A stretch of 7,470 nucleotides of DNA from Weeksellaceae bacterium. GTDB lineage: Bacteria > Bacteroidota > Bacteroidia > Flavobacteriales > Weeksellaceae. This document shows positions 1 to 6,247 of the stretch, in pieces (the stretch's first letter is position 1; every line of letters begins with the position of its first letter). The translations under genes and the position numbers were made by a program. A model generated the notes under the pieces. It was not told the DNA's origin, ran no database searches, and saw only the letters and a program-made list of their open reading frames with translations. The stretch lies in contig JAQVDG010000093.1 in assembly GCA_028698395.1 (NCBI GenBank), positions 1 to 7,470 of the forward strand, read 5' to 3'.

Positions 1-419
1 TCCCGGTCAAACTGAGTAGCGGTAACTTCAATTTCTGAATTGGCTGCAAATCGTTTAGCTGTTTGTTTTACAACTGCAAAAGCTTCGGGTAAAATATCGA
101 GTAAAATCTTCTCTTCGATTTCGTAAGCATCTTTATTAAGTGTGTCAATTTGATCATAAAGAATTTCTTTTTCTTCAAAATCTTTAATGCTTTCTATTTT
201 TTGCTTTAATTCTTCAATTTCTTGTTTTTGAGATAAGGTTGCTTTTTTTAATTTGGCACGAAACTCGTCTGACTTCGCACGTAATTCATCATGTGATAAC
301 TTTTCTATTTGTTTTTCAGCTTCTAAAACCTTATCAGCATATTTATGTAATTCTTTTACATCTTTTTTGTTTTTATCTCCTAAAAAACCTTTTAATATTT
401 TCTCTATTATATTGTCCAT
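1..419 (-). CDS. secA: Protein translocase subunit SecA, N-terminal part (gene runs off the left edge)
   Basis: SecA is the cytoplasmic ATPase that binds SecYEG and drives unfolded preproteins across the inner membrane. Only the first 139 codons lie in the window. Reading the minus strand from the ATG at 417-419 gives a protein starting MDNIIEKILKGFLGDKNKKD, followed by the conserved SecA helix LSHDELRAKSDEFRAKL, a lysine/glutamate-rich charged segment of about 40 residues, and then ILPEAFAVVKQTAKRF near the window edge, which is the start of the SecA nucleotide-binding domain. The charged insert between the first helix and ILPEAFA matches the longer SecA form of Bacteroidota (from family knowledge). 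The Walker A motif is outside the window. A purine stretch (GAAAGGAAA) precedes the ATG, and I see no clear TAnnTTTG promoter element in the 112-bp gap upstream. Identification is firm; the remaining length is unseen. Confidence 0.95.
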   Translation of the reverse strand, partial: MDNIIEKILKGFLGDKNKKDVKELHKYADKVLEAEKQIEKLSHDELRAKSDEFRAKLKKATLSQKQEIEELKQKIESIKDFEEKEILYDQIDTLNKDAYEIEEKILLDILPEAFAVVKQTAKRFAANSEIEVTATQFDR

Positions 420-503
420 ACTTTATTTTTTCCTTTCTCAATATGTTATCAAGTAAATATCTGTATACCTTCGAAAGAGGATTATTTTACATTTTGAATA
501 AAA

Positions 504-533
504 AAAGCCCGTATTTGGGCTTTCCTTTTTTTT
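504..533 (-). terminator. Rho-independent terminator of the DUF2795 gene
   Basis: A 7-bp perfect stem (AAAGCCC / GGGCTTT, 504-510 with 517-523) closes a 6-nt loop. On the minus strand it begins 8 nt after the stop codon of the DUF2795 gene and is followed by a run of six T residues, so it should end that transcript before secA. On the plus strand the stem is also followed, after two C, by eight T residues (526-533), so it could work in both directions. No plus-strand gene reads into it. Its presence argues that secA is not simply co-transcribed with the small gene upstream. Confidence 0.8.
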
Positions 534-753
534 AATACTCATCTTCGTTCCACAAAAAATCTTCATCAGTCGGATAATCTGACCAAATTTCCTCAATACT
601 TTCATAAGAGTCTCCTTCATCTTCAATAGACTGTAAATTTTCCACCACTTCCAATGGAGCTCCCGTGCGAATTGCGTAATCAATCAATTCATCTTTTGTT
701 GCCGGCCAAGGTGCATCACTCAAATAAGATGCTAATTCTAAAGTCCAATACAT
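532..753 (-). CDS. DUF2795 family small acidic protein (function unknown)
   Basis: This is a 73-residue cytoplasmic protein with no signal peptide or membrane segment. I recognise the N-terminal part (WTLELASYLSDAPWPATKDE through about residue 42) as the DUF2795 type, a short helical domain common in Bacteroidota; no biochemical role is known to me. The composition is striking: I count 21 Asp/Glu against one Lys and one Arg. The last 30 residues are almost entirely acidic and aromatic (pattern IEDEGDSYESIEEIW, then DEDFLWNEDEY), suggesting a charged tail for binding a basic partner, though that is inference. The ATG at 751-753 is the natural start because the conserved MYWTLEL begins there. 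The gene has its own terminator directly downstream and a possible -7 element about 120 bp upstream, so it is probably monocistronic. It sits directly upstream of secA on the same strand, but a functional link is unproven. Confidence 0.88.
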   Translation of the reverse strand: MYWTLELASYLSDAPWPATKDELIDYAIRTGAPLEVVENLQSIEDEGDSYESIEEIWSDYPTDEDFLWNEDEY

Positions 754-794
754 ATCCTAAGCTTTATTTTTACTGTTAATTTACTAAAACTTTC

Positions 795-826
795 ATTTTT
801 TGATTGTTCTCTCGCTATCAAAAAAT
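795..826. repeat. 10-bp perfect inverted repeat in the divergent spacer
   Basis: ATTTTTTGAT (795-804) and ATCAAAAAAT (817-826) form a perfect 10-bp inverted repeat around a 12-nt loop. It lies inside the predicted 5' leader of the minus-strand DUF2795 transcript. The stem is AT-rich and neither side has a good terminator context. A further partial match of the right arm (TTTTTGA, 848-854) lies downstream, so an alternative pairing is possible. It could be a protein-binding palindrome, a weak leader hairpin, or chance in AT-rich DNA. Confidence 0.4.
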
Positions 827-866
827 CTGCCAAAGCGATTCTGTCAGTTTTTGAACGTTTTTTTCT

Positions 867-874
867 TAATTTTG
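867..874 (+). promoter_or_regulatory. Candidate -7 element (TAATTTTG) for the nitronate monooxygenase gene
   Basis: TAATTTTG fits the Bacteroidota -7 consensus TAnnTTTG and lies 18 bp before the ATG at 893, which would give a leader of roughly a dozen bases. There is no TTTG at the usual 17-23 bp upstream; one lies only 13 bp away (850-853). The call therefore rests on one box and position. Confidence 0.4.
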
Positions 875-875
875 G

Positions 876-883
876 CAAATGTA
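876..883 (-). promoter_or_regulatory. Candidate -7 element (TACATTTG) for the DUF2795 gene
   Basis: Read on the minus strand this is TACATTTG followed by C, the same form (TACATTTGC) as the element before the plus-strand NlpC/P60 gene. It would give DUF2795 a leader of about 115 nt. No good -33 TTTG is present at the usual distance. Only one base separates it from the plus-strand element at 867-874. Confidence 0.45.
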
Positions 884-892
884 TCGAAAATT

Positions 893-1843
893 ATGACAAA
901 TAAAATAACAAATTTATTCAAAATTAAATATCCTATCATCCAAGGCGGTATGATTTGGAATAGTGGTTGGAAATTGGCTTCAGCAGTAAGCAATGAAGGT
1001 GGTTTGGGTTTATTGGGAGCCGGCAGTATGTATCCGGACATTTTAAAAGAACACATTATTAAATGCAAACAAGCTACAAATAAGCCATTCGGAGTGAATT
1101 TACCTATGCTTTATCCGGCTATTGAACAACATATTGAAACAATTATTGAACATAAAATACCCATTGTTTTCACTTCGGCAGGAAATCCAAAAACTTGGAC
1201 AGAAATACTAAAAAAAGAAGGAATTACGGTCGTTCACGTGGTCAGTAGTTCTAAATTCGCTTTAAAAGCACAAGATGCCGGTGTGGACGCAATTGTAGCA
1301 GAAGGTTTTGAAGCAGGTGGACATAATGGCAGAGAAGAAACTACGACTTTTTGTCTGATTCCGGAAGTAAAAAGAAAAATTCAACTCCCTTTAATCGCTG
1401 CCGGAGGAATCGGAACCGGAAAACAAATTTTAGCTGCTTTTGCCTTAGGTGCGGATGGAGTACAAATCGGCTCTCGTTTTGCTGCTACTTTTGAATCTTC
1501 TTCACATGAATTATTCAAAAATGAAATTTTAAAGGCACAAGAAGGTGATACCGTTCTGACTTTAAAAGAACTTGCTCCTGTTCGATTAATTAAAAATCCT
1601 TTCTATGAAAAAGTAATGACCGCTTACCAAAATTGCGCTTCAAAAGAAGATTTAATCGAAATTTTAGGAAGAGCAAGAGCAAAAAAAGGAATGTTTGAAG
1701 GTGATTTAATTGAAGGGGAATTAGAAATCGGACAAGTTTCGGCTTTAATAGATGAAATTCAATCGGTAAAAGATGTTTTTAAAAACCTTTTAGAGGAAAT
1801 TCATTCCTTTAATTTTTCTGAAATTCAAACTACTTTTAAATAA
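893..1843 (+). CDS. NAD(P)H-dependent flavin oxidoreductase, nitronate monooxygenase / FabK family
   Basis: This is a 316-residue FMN-dependent TIM-barrel enzyme. Family members oxidise alkyl nitronates (nitronate monooxygenase) or, as FabK, reduce the enoyl-ACP double bond in fatty-acid synthesis. The N-terminal IKYPIIQGGM (residues 11-20) is the family signature for the first strand and flavin pocket. EAGGHNG (140-146) carries His144, equivalent to the conserved catalytic/FMN-site His of FabK and class II NMOs. AAGGI (169-173) and GVQIGSRF (189-196) form the FMN-phosphate loops. I chose the ATG at 893 because conservation starts immediately after it (MTNKITNLFKIKYPI). A longer frame opens at 800 but adds 31 unconserved hydrophobic residues and would span the promoter region. 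The next gene starts 67 bp downstream with no clear terminator between. Which reaction it catalyses cannot be decided from sequence; there is no fatty-acid-synthesis operon around it, which slightly favours the NMO role. Confidence 0.88.
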   Translation: MTNKITNLFKIKYPIIQGGMIWNSGWKLASAVSNEGGLGLLGAGSMYPDILKEHIIKCKQATNKPFGVNLPMLYPAIEQHIETIIEHKIPIVFTSAGNPKTWTEILKKEGITVVHVVSSSKFALKAQDAGVDAIVAEGFEAGGHNGREETTTFCLIPEVKRKIQLPLIAAGGIGTGKQILAAFALGADGVQIGSRFAATFESSSHELFKNEILKAQEGDTVLTLKELAPVRLIKNPFYEKVMTAYQNCASKEDLIEILGRARAKKGMFEGDLIEGELEIGQVSALIDEIQSVKDVFKNLLEEIHSFNFSEIQTTFK

Positions 1844-1910
1844 AAAACACCTATTTTCTTTTTATTTACTAATTTTATTATGACCTTTACCTACTCAAAA
1901 ACAATTGATT

Positions 1911-3524
1911 ATGAAAAAATTTTATTTATTACTATTTAATTTATCTCTTGCCTCAATGGTTTGGGGACAATGGACGAACGATTACAATGTAAATACATTG
2001 GCTGCAGAAAGTCAAACGAACGACATACAATCCATCGGAACAAATGATGGAAAAACGTATATTATTTTTTGGGACGAAGATGCCGGATATGATTTAAGAG
2101 TCCAATTGATTGATGAAAACGGCTATGCTCTTTTCGGTTCAAACGGAATGTTAGTCAATGCTGTTGCGGACAATGGAACTTGGACGGCAACCCGTTCCAA
2201 TGTAGTCGATGCTGACGGAAATTTATACGTTGGATTTACCGCTACTAATGATGGAAACGGCTATGTTAACAAAATTTCTCCTGATGGAACACAATTGTAC
2301 GGGGAAAATGGCATCATCATTCCGGATGCTTGGGATTTAAAACTATTAGCATTAGCTGATGGTGGCGTTTTAGTTGGTTGGTTAGGCGGAGCAAACGGAA
2401 TGTTAATGAAGTATGATGCTACGGGTACTCCGGTATGGGACACTGCAAAAACAGTAGGATCAGGCAACTCCTCACTTCCGTTTTCAGCTATTGGAGAATT
2501 AGCCCTTTTATCTGATGGAAGTTTTATTGTAATCGTACACGGAAAAGCTACTTCATGGATGATTGACTCTACTGTTTCAGCATTCCGATTTGATGAAGAT
2601 GGAGATGAGATATGGTCAGTATCTCCCATTTCCAATCAAACTTTGGCAAGCAACCGGCGTTATCCTTTACTCCAAGATGGCGATGTGGTTTATTTGGGCT
2701 ATTACGGTTCAACCGGTTTCCGATTTGATTCTTTTCTTCAAAGAATTAATCCAGACGGAGAACTTCCATGGGGAGTAGACGGTGCGGATTTTTCTTTAAA
2801 TGATACTTTTTATGAAATGACAACCAGCATTGCTTTCGATGAAAATTCAGATTATATTTGGTCTTCCTCAAATATTTGCAACAATACACAAACTGAATAT
2901 GGGCAATACATTCAAAAGTTTGACAAAGAAACCGGAGAACGCTTATTAGGCGAAAATGCAAAAGAAATTTTTCCGGTTTCAGCTCAAAATTGGATTGCAG
3001 TGGGAGATTTACAATTAGTAGATGACCAACCCTTATTTTTGTTTTCAAATGACATCAGCAATGGAGTAAACTCAATTCAGCTTGGTGTTGTTTTCTTGGA
3101 CTCTGAAGGGGACTTTAAATGGGAAGATGAATATTTGATGATTGCGACCAGTTCGGGCAATAAATTTCGTTATGATTTTACAAAAAATATAGACGGACAA
3201 AGCGTTGCCATTTGGGCAGAAAATAGAGAAGGTGGAAATTATGCTTTTGCTCAAAATATCCTCATTGAAGAAGAAACACAATCAGTAGTTGATTTAAACA
3301 AAACAAAAACAACTATTTACCCAAACCCATCTAATGGAATGGTTTACGTACAATCAGAATCGATTGTTGTGAAAATTGAAGTTTTCGATTGGAATGGAAA
3401 GAAAATTTTACAAAAATCAAATTCAAAATCTGTGAATCTAAATTCATTACCAAATGGAGTTTATTTAATCAAAACAACTTTAAATGACCAAAGTGTAAAA
3501 GTAAATAAACTCATTAAAAAATAG
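1911..3524 (+). CDS. Secreted repeat protein with T9SS type A sorting domain
   Basis: This is a 537-residue exported protein. Residues 1-19 are a typical Sec signal peptide (MKK, hydrophobic core, likely cleavage after VWG before Gln20). The C-terminal ~75 residues are a type A sorting domain of the type IX secretion system: IYPNP at 469-473, a central VFDWNGK turn, then LPNGVYLIK and a lysine-rich end. It should therefore cross the outer membrane by the T9SS and be released or anchored at the surface. The body has about seven copies of a motif of the form (K/R/L)-x-(D/N/S)-x-x-G-x-x-x-(W/F/Y), at residues 66, 121, 167, 226, 278, 336 and 395, spaced 46-59 residues. This fits a beta-propeller with one blade per repeat (inference). 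No catalytic motif is visible, so the ligand is unknown. The ATG at 1911 starts the signal peptide; a TTG two codons earlier is less likely. Tandem hairpins follow the stop. Confidence 0.9.
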   Translation: MKKFYLLLFNLSLASMVWGQWTNDYNVNTLAAESQTNDIQSIGTNDGKTYIIFWDEDAGYDLRVQLIDENGYALFGSNGMLVNAVADNGTWTATRSNVVDADGNLYVGFTATNDGNGYVNKISPDGTQLYGENGIIIPDAWDLKLLALADGGVLVGWLGGANGMLMKYDATGTPVWDTAKTVGSGNSSLPFSAIGELALLSDGSFIVIVHGKATSWMIDSTVSAFRFDEDGDEIWSVSPISNQTLASNRRYPLLQDGDVVYLGYYGSTGFRFDSFLQRINPDGELPWGVDGADFSLNDTFYEMTTSIAFDENSDYIWSSSNICNNTQTEYGQYIQKFDKETGERLLGENAKEIFPVSAQNWIAVGDLQLVDDQPLFLFSNDISNGVNSIQLGVVFLDSEGDFKWEDEYLMIATSSGNKFRYDFTKNIDGQSVAIWAENREGGNYAFAQNILIEEETQSVVDLNKTKTTIYPNPSNGMVYVQSESIVVKIEVFDWNGKKILQKSNSKSVNLNSLPNGVYLIKTTLNDQSVKVNKLIKK

Positions 3525-3557
3525 TTGAAATTTCATAAAAAGCCAATAATTTCAATT
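3523..3557 (+). repeat. AT-rich hairpin at the stop codon of the T9SS gene
   Basis: TTGAAATT (3525-3532) and AATTTCAA (3548-3555) form an 8-bp perfect inverted repeat, extendable by one G-U and one A-T pair to 10 bp, overlapping the TAG stop. It is weak on its own but sits 6 bp before the strong terminator hairpin, so the transcript end may carry two adjacent stems. Confidence 0.45.
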
Positions 3558-3561
3558 ATAG

Positions 3562-3612
3562 GAATTCTGTTGTTTTTACAAATTATTTATAAAAAACAAC
3601 AGAATTCTTTTT
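3562..3612 (+). terminator. Strong rho-independent terminator after the T9SS gene
   Basis: A 16-bp perfect inverted repeat (3562-3577 with 3592-3607, arms starting GAATTCTGTTG and ending CAACAGAATTC) closes a 14-nt AT-rich loop and is followed by TTTTT-G-TATTTT. It lies 37 bp after the stop codon and should insulate nth from the upstream gene. The opposite strand lacks a comparable T run directly after the stem, so it acts mainly in the plus direction. Confidence 0.85.
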
Positions 3613-3697
3613 GTATTTTAAATCTAAAAATGAAGTGATTAAATTTAAAAAATAAATTCACGTAATTTGTGAGCCAAAAAGAATTAAAAATCAGAAA

Positions 3698-4321
3698 ATG
3701 ACAAAAAAACAACGAGCTGAATGGATAATGACTGAATTGGAAAAATTATATCCAACACCTCCTATTCCGCTCGATCACAGTGATTCTTTCACTTTATTAG
3801 TTGCCGTTATGCTTTCGGCACAAACAACCGATAAAAAAGTAAATGAAATTACTCCGGAACTATTTGCTCGTGCCAATAATCCTAAAGCAATGAGTCTTTT
3901 AGAGGTAGAAGAAATCAAAGAGTTGATAAAACAAATCGGACTTTCCAACACAAAAGCTAAAAATTTAAAAAAACTGTCGGAAATTCTGGTTGAGAAACAC
4001 AACAGCATTGTTCCTCAAACATTTGAAGAATTGGAAGCTTTACCGGGTGTAGGCCACAAAACCGCTTCTGTTGTCATGTCACAAGCCTTTGGACATCCGG
4101 CTTTTCCGGTTGATACACATATACACCGTTTGATGGAACGATGGAAATTAAGCAATGGAAAATCAGTAATACAAACTGAAAAAGATGCAAAGAAATATTT
4201 CCCAAAAGACCGATGGAATAAACTTCATATTCAAATTATTTATTACGGGAGAGAATATTCGCCGGCAAGAAATTGGAGCTTAGAAAAAGATTTTATCACT
4301 CGTAAAATCATGGAAAACTAA
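3698..4321 (+). CDS. nth: Endonuclease III, DNA glycosylase/AP lyase lacking the Fe-S cluster
   Basis: Endonuclease III removes oxidised pyrimidines from DNA and cleaves the resulting abasic site, in base excision repair. The protein is 207 residues, close to the usual ~210. LLVAVMLSAQTTDKKVN (33-49) is the family's N-terminal core signature. The helix-hairpin-helix LPGVGHKTA (115-123) supplies the catalytic lysine, Lys121 (Lys120 in E. coli), and VDTHIHRL (138-145) supplies the catalytic aspartate, Asp139 (Asp138). E. coli Nth ends in a four-cysteine [4Fe-4S] loop; here that region reads YYGREYSPARNWSLEKDF and the whole protein contains no cysteine at all, so no cluster can form. Active-site residues are intact, so it is probably functional. 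The ATG at 3698 fits the family N-terminus. Only a poor promoter match (GTAATTTG around 3662) precedes it. The strong terminator upstream implies separate transcription. Confidence 0.95.
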   Translation: MTKKQRAEWIMTELEKLYPTPPIPLDHSDSFTLLVAVMLSAQTTDKKVNEITPELFARANNPKAMSLLEVEEIKELIKQIGLSNTKAKNLKKLSEILVEKHNSIVPQTFEELEALPGVGHKTASVVMSQAFGHPAFPVDTHIHRLMERWKLSNGKSVIQTEKDAKKYFPKDRWNKLHIQIIYYGREYSPARNWSLEKDFITRKIMEN

Positions 4322-4361
4322 ACACTTTTGAAACAACTTCATTATCATCATTTATTTTAAC

Positions 4362-4369
4362 TAAATTTG
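4362..4369 (+). promoter_or_regulatory. Candidate -7 element (TAAATTTG) for the KAS III gene
   Basis: TAAATTTG followed by C matches the Bacteroidota consensus TAnnTTTG. It lies in the 73-bp gap after nth, 25 bp before the ATG at 4395, giving a leader of about 20 bases. A TTTG occurs at 4327-4330, but that is 31 bp upstream and too far for a normal -33 box. The site indicates that this gene need not depend on nth transcription. Confidence 0.5.
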
Positions 4370-4394
4370 CAAATTAAACCAGTACTTTCCAATT

Positions 4395-5480
4395 ATGATA
4401 ATAAATACTGTGATTACAGGTTCCGGGCACTTTTTACCGGAACAAATCGTAAAGAATTCAGCCTTTTTGGATTATGAATTTTATGATGAAAGTGGAGAAA
4501 AGATAGAAAAACCTATTGAAGAAACCATCCAAAAATTTCAGGAAATTACAGAAATAGAAGAAAGACGTTATGCGGATAATTCTATGTTTACCTCAGATTT
4601 GGCAGTGCTTGCCGCTCAAAGAGCAATTGAAAATGCCGGAATCAACAAAGATGAACTGGATTATGTCATTGTTGCTAATAATTACGGCGATATCGACCCA
4701 ATTCACCGCCAAGTGGACAGTATGCCATCAATTGCAACACGAGTAAAACATAAATTGGAAATAAAAAACAATCATTGTCGTCCTTATGATATGCTTTTTG
4801 GTTGCCCGGGATGGATTGAAGGATTAATCCTGGCACATCATCTTTTTCAATCAGGAACTGCAAAAAAAGCTTTAGTTATTGGTGCCGATACTTTGTCGAG
4901 AGCCGTTGACCCACACGACAGAACAGCTATGATTTTTGCAGACGGAGCGGGAGCCGTAGTATTGGAAGCTAAAGAATCTGACAGAAAAGAAGGAATTATT
5001 TCCTATGACACTCTTTGTGACAGTCTCGATGAAATGGATTATTTAATGAATTCCCAGTCACTAAAAGAATCTTATGAAGGTTCTAAAGTCAACATTAAAA
5101 TGCGCGGACGTAAAGTATATGAATATGCACTCAGAAAAGTTCCGGCATTGATAAAACGAGTAATTGACAATTCGGGATTAGAGATTGGAGATATTGATAA
5201 AATATTATTGCACCAAGCCAATGCAAAAATGGATCATGCTATGATTCAGCGTTTATTTAAATTATATGGAATCCGGGAATTTTCTGAGGATGTTGCCCCA
5301 ATGACTGTTCAGAAATTTGGAAATTCATCGGTTGCTACTGTTCCAACCATGTACGATTTAATAGCAAGAAAGCAATTAGGAAACCATGAATTCAAATCAG
5401 GAAACCATCTTGTCTTTGGTTCTGTCGGAGCCGGAATGAATATCAATGCAATTGTCTATAAAATTCCTCTTAATTTCTAA
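4395..5480 (+). CDS. Ketoacyl-ACP synthase III family protein (FabH-like)
   Basis: This 361-residue thiolase-fold enzyme belongs to the KAS III family, which condenses an acyl-CoA with malonyl-ACP or a related thioester. The catalytic triad is complete: Cys137 in LFGCPGW, His273 in LLHQANAKM, and Asn310 in FGNSSVATVP, with the C-terminal glycine loop FGSVGAGMN. IFADGAGAVVLE (180-191) is the usual core strand. It is some 40 residues longer than E. coli FabH (317). About 17 of the extra residues form an acidic insert near residues 27-50, before the ITEIEERRYA segment that matches TGIRERHIA. The active-site sequence FGCPGW differs from the AAACAG of canonical FabH. No acpP, fabD, plsX or rpmF is adjacent, so I read it as a stand-alone paralogue rather than the housekeeping fabH; the acyl substrate is unknown. 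It could serve fatty-acid initiation or a specialised lipid. It has its own promoter-like element. Confidence 0.88.
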   Translation: MIINTVITGSGHFLPEQIVKNSAFLDYEFYDESGEKIEKPIEETIQKFQEITEIEERRYADNSMFTSDLAVLAAQRAIENAGINKDELDYVIVANNYGDIDPIHRQVDSMPSIATRVKHKLEIKNNHCRPYDMLFGCPGWIEGLILAHHLFQSGTAKKALVIGADTLSRAVDPHDRTAMIFADGAGAVVLEAKESDRKEGIISYDTLCDSLDEMDYLMNSQSLKESYEGSKVNIKMRGRKVYEYALRKVPALIKRVIDNSGLEIGDIDKILLHQANAKMDHAMIQRLFKLYGIREFSEDVAPMTVQKFGNSSVATVPTMYDLIARKQLGNHEFKSGNHLVFGSVGAGMNINAIVYKIPLNF

Positions 5481-5560
5481 AAAATTGTTAATTCAGAAAG
5501 GGTTTTGTTAATTTTTTCACAAATTTTGTAAAGTGATGAATAACACTCGTTTATTGCTGT

Positions 5561-5568
5561 TACATTTG
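5561..5568 (+). promoter_or_regulatory. Candidate -7 element (TACATTTG) for the NlpC/P60 gene
   Basis: TACATTTG followed by CGC is an exact TAnnTTTG match, 40 bp before the ATG at 5609, giving a leader of roughly 35 bases. The 119-bp gap from the KAS III gene holds no clear terminator hairpin. The nearest TTTG upstream (5525-5528) is 32 bp away, longer than the normal spacing, so the -33 box is weak or absent. Confidence 0.5.
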
Positions 5569-5608
5569 CGCTAAATCAAAAAAACAGGAAAGGCGTAAAG
5601 AATTTAAA

Positions 5609-6247
5609 ATGAAAGGAATAAATCTGCTGATTATTGTAAGTATTTCAATTTTAACTACCTCGTGCGGTACTTTAATTTCGGCGAATCAACCCAAGTCCGA
5701 TTATCCTGTCTTAGAGCGTTCATACTACGCTCAAACTAGTATTCTGAATAAAAAATTATATTCTGAAAATAAAATCAAAGAAGTTAAATCGACTTCTTCC
5801 GATTCAAAAGTTCCAAATACATTAGACGAATTAAAAGACATCCACAAAATCGTTTTGGGTTCGTTTGTTTATCAAATTCTTTCCGAAGCCGAATCTTATT
5901 TAGGAACGCCTTATCGCTATGGAGGAACTACAAGAAAAGGAATTGACTGCTCTTCATTTGTTCAAAGTGTTTTTCAGATTTTTGACTACGAATTACCTCG
6001 AATTTCTGCTGCACAAGCTAAAGAAGGTCGTTTAGTTTCCAATGACGAATTACGTGCCGGTGACTTGGTTTTCTTTGCTACTTCCGGAAAAGGGCGTGTT
6101 TCACATGTTGGAATTGTTCATAATGTTTCAGACGAAGGCGAAGTTGAGTTCATTCACGCTTCTACTTCACAAGGTGTGATTGTAACTCCGCTCAGCAGTG
6201 CATATTGGTCCAAACGTTATTTGTACGCAAAGCGAATTATTGATTAA
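5609..6247 (+). CDS. NlpC/P60 (C40) cell-wall hydrolase lipoprotein, Spr-like
   Basis: NlpC/P60 enzymes are cysteine peptidases that cut peptide stems of peptidoglycan, usually next to D-Glu-linked diamino acids. The 212-residue protein starts with a lipoprotein signal peptide: a hydrophobic stretch and the lipobox LTTSC, with Cys19 as the lipidated residue, so it is membrane-anchored in the periplasm. Residues ~20-80 are a low-complexity polar linker. The catalytic domain begins near residue 88 with AESYLGTPYRYGG (94-106); Cys114 in GIDCSSFVQ is the nucleophile, His166 in RVSHVGIV the base, and His183 in EFIHAST the third residue. GDLVFFAT (151-158) is the usual core strand. The triad is complete, so an active enzyme is expected, likely in wall remodelling during growth. 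It resembles E. coli Spr (MepS) in layout. The last 11 bp overlap the convergent meaB gene. The ATG at 5609 is fixed by the signal peptide. Confidence 0.93.
   Translation: MKGINLLIIVSISILTTSCGTLISANQPKSDYPVLERSYYAQTSILNKKLYSENKIKEVKSTSSDSKVPNTLDELKDIHKIVLGSFVYQILSEAESYLGTPYRYGGTTRKGIDCSSFVQSVFQIFDYELPRISAAQAKEGRLVSNDELRAGDLVFFATSGKGRVSHVGIVHNVSDEGEVEFIHASTSQGVIVTPLSSAYWSKRYLYAKRIID

Noticed and set aside
239..535. Plus-strand open frames of 98 and 67 residues over the secA start region
   Set aside because: They lie antisense to the clear SecA reading frame, are rich in Phe/Leu/Tyr as expected from the reverse of Lys/Glu/AT-rich code, and match nothing I recognise.
438..683. 81-residue minus-strand frame overlapping the DUF2795 gene
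   Set aside because: It is an out-of-frame shadow of the DUF2795 gene and crosses its terminator hairpin.
800..892. 31-residue N-terminal extension of the flavin oxidoreductase
   Set aside because: Conservation begins at the ATG at 893; the extension covers promoter-like elements and an inverted repeat. It could look like a signal peptide, but the enzyme family is cytoplasmic.
1870..1877. TAATTTTA as a promoter for the T9SS gene
   Set aside because: It lacks the final G of TAnnTTTG and has no -33 box, so in such AT-rich DNA it is not distinguishable from chance.
2261..2635. 124-residue minus-strand frame inside the T9SS gene
   Set aside because: It is antisense to a well-supported gene with signal peptide, repeats and sorting domain, and has no recognisable domain.
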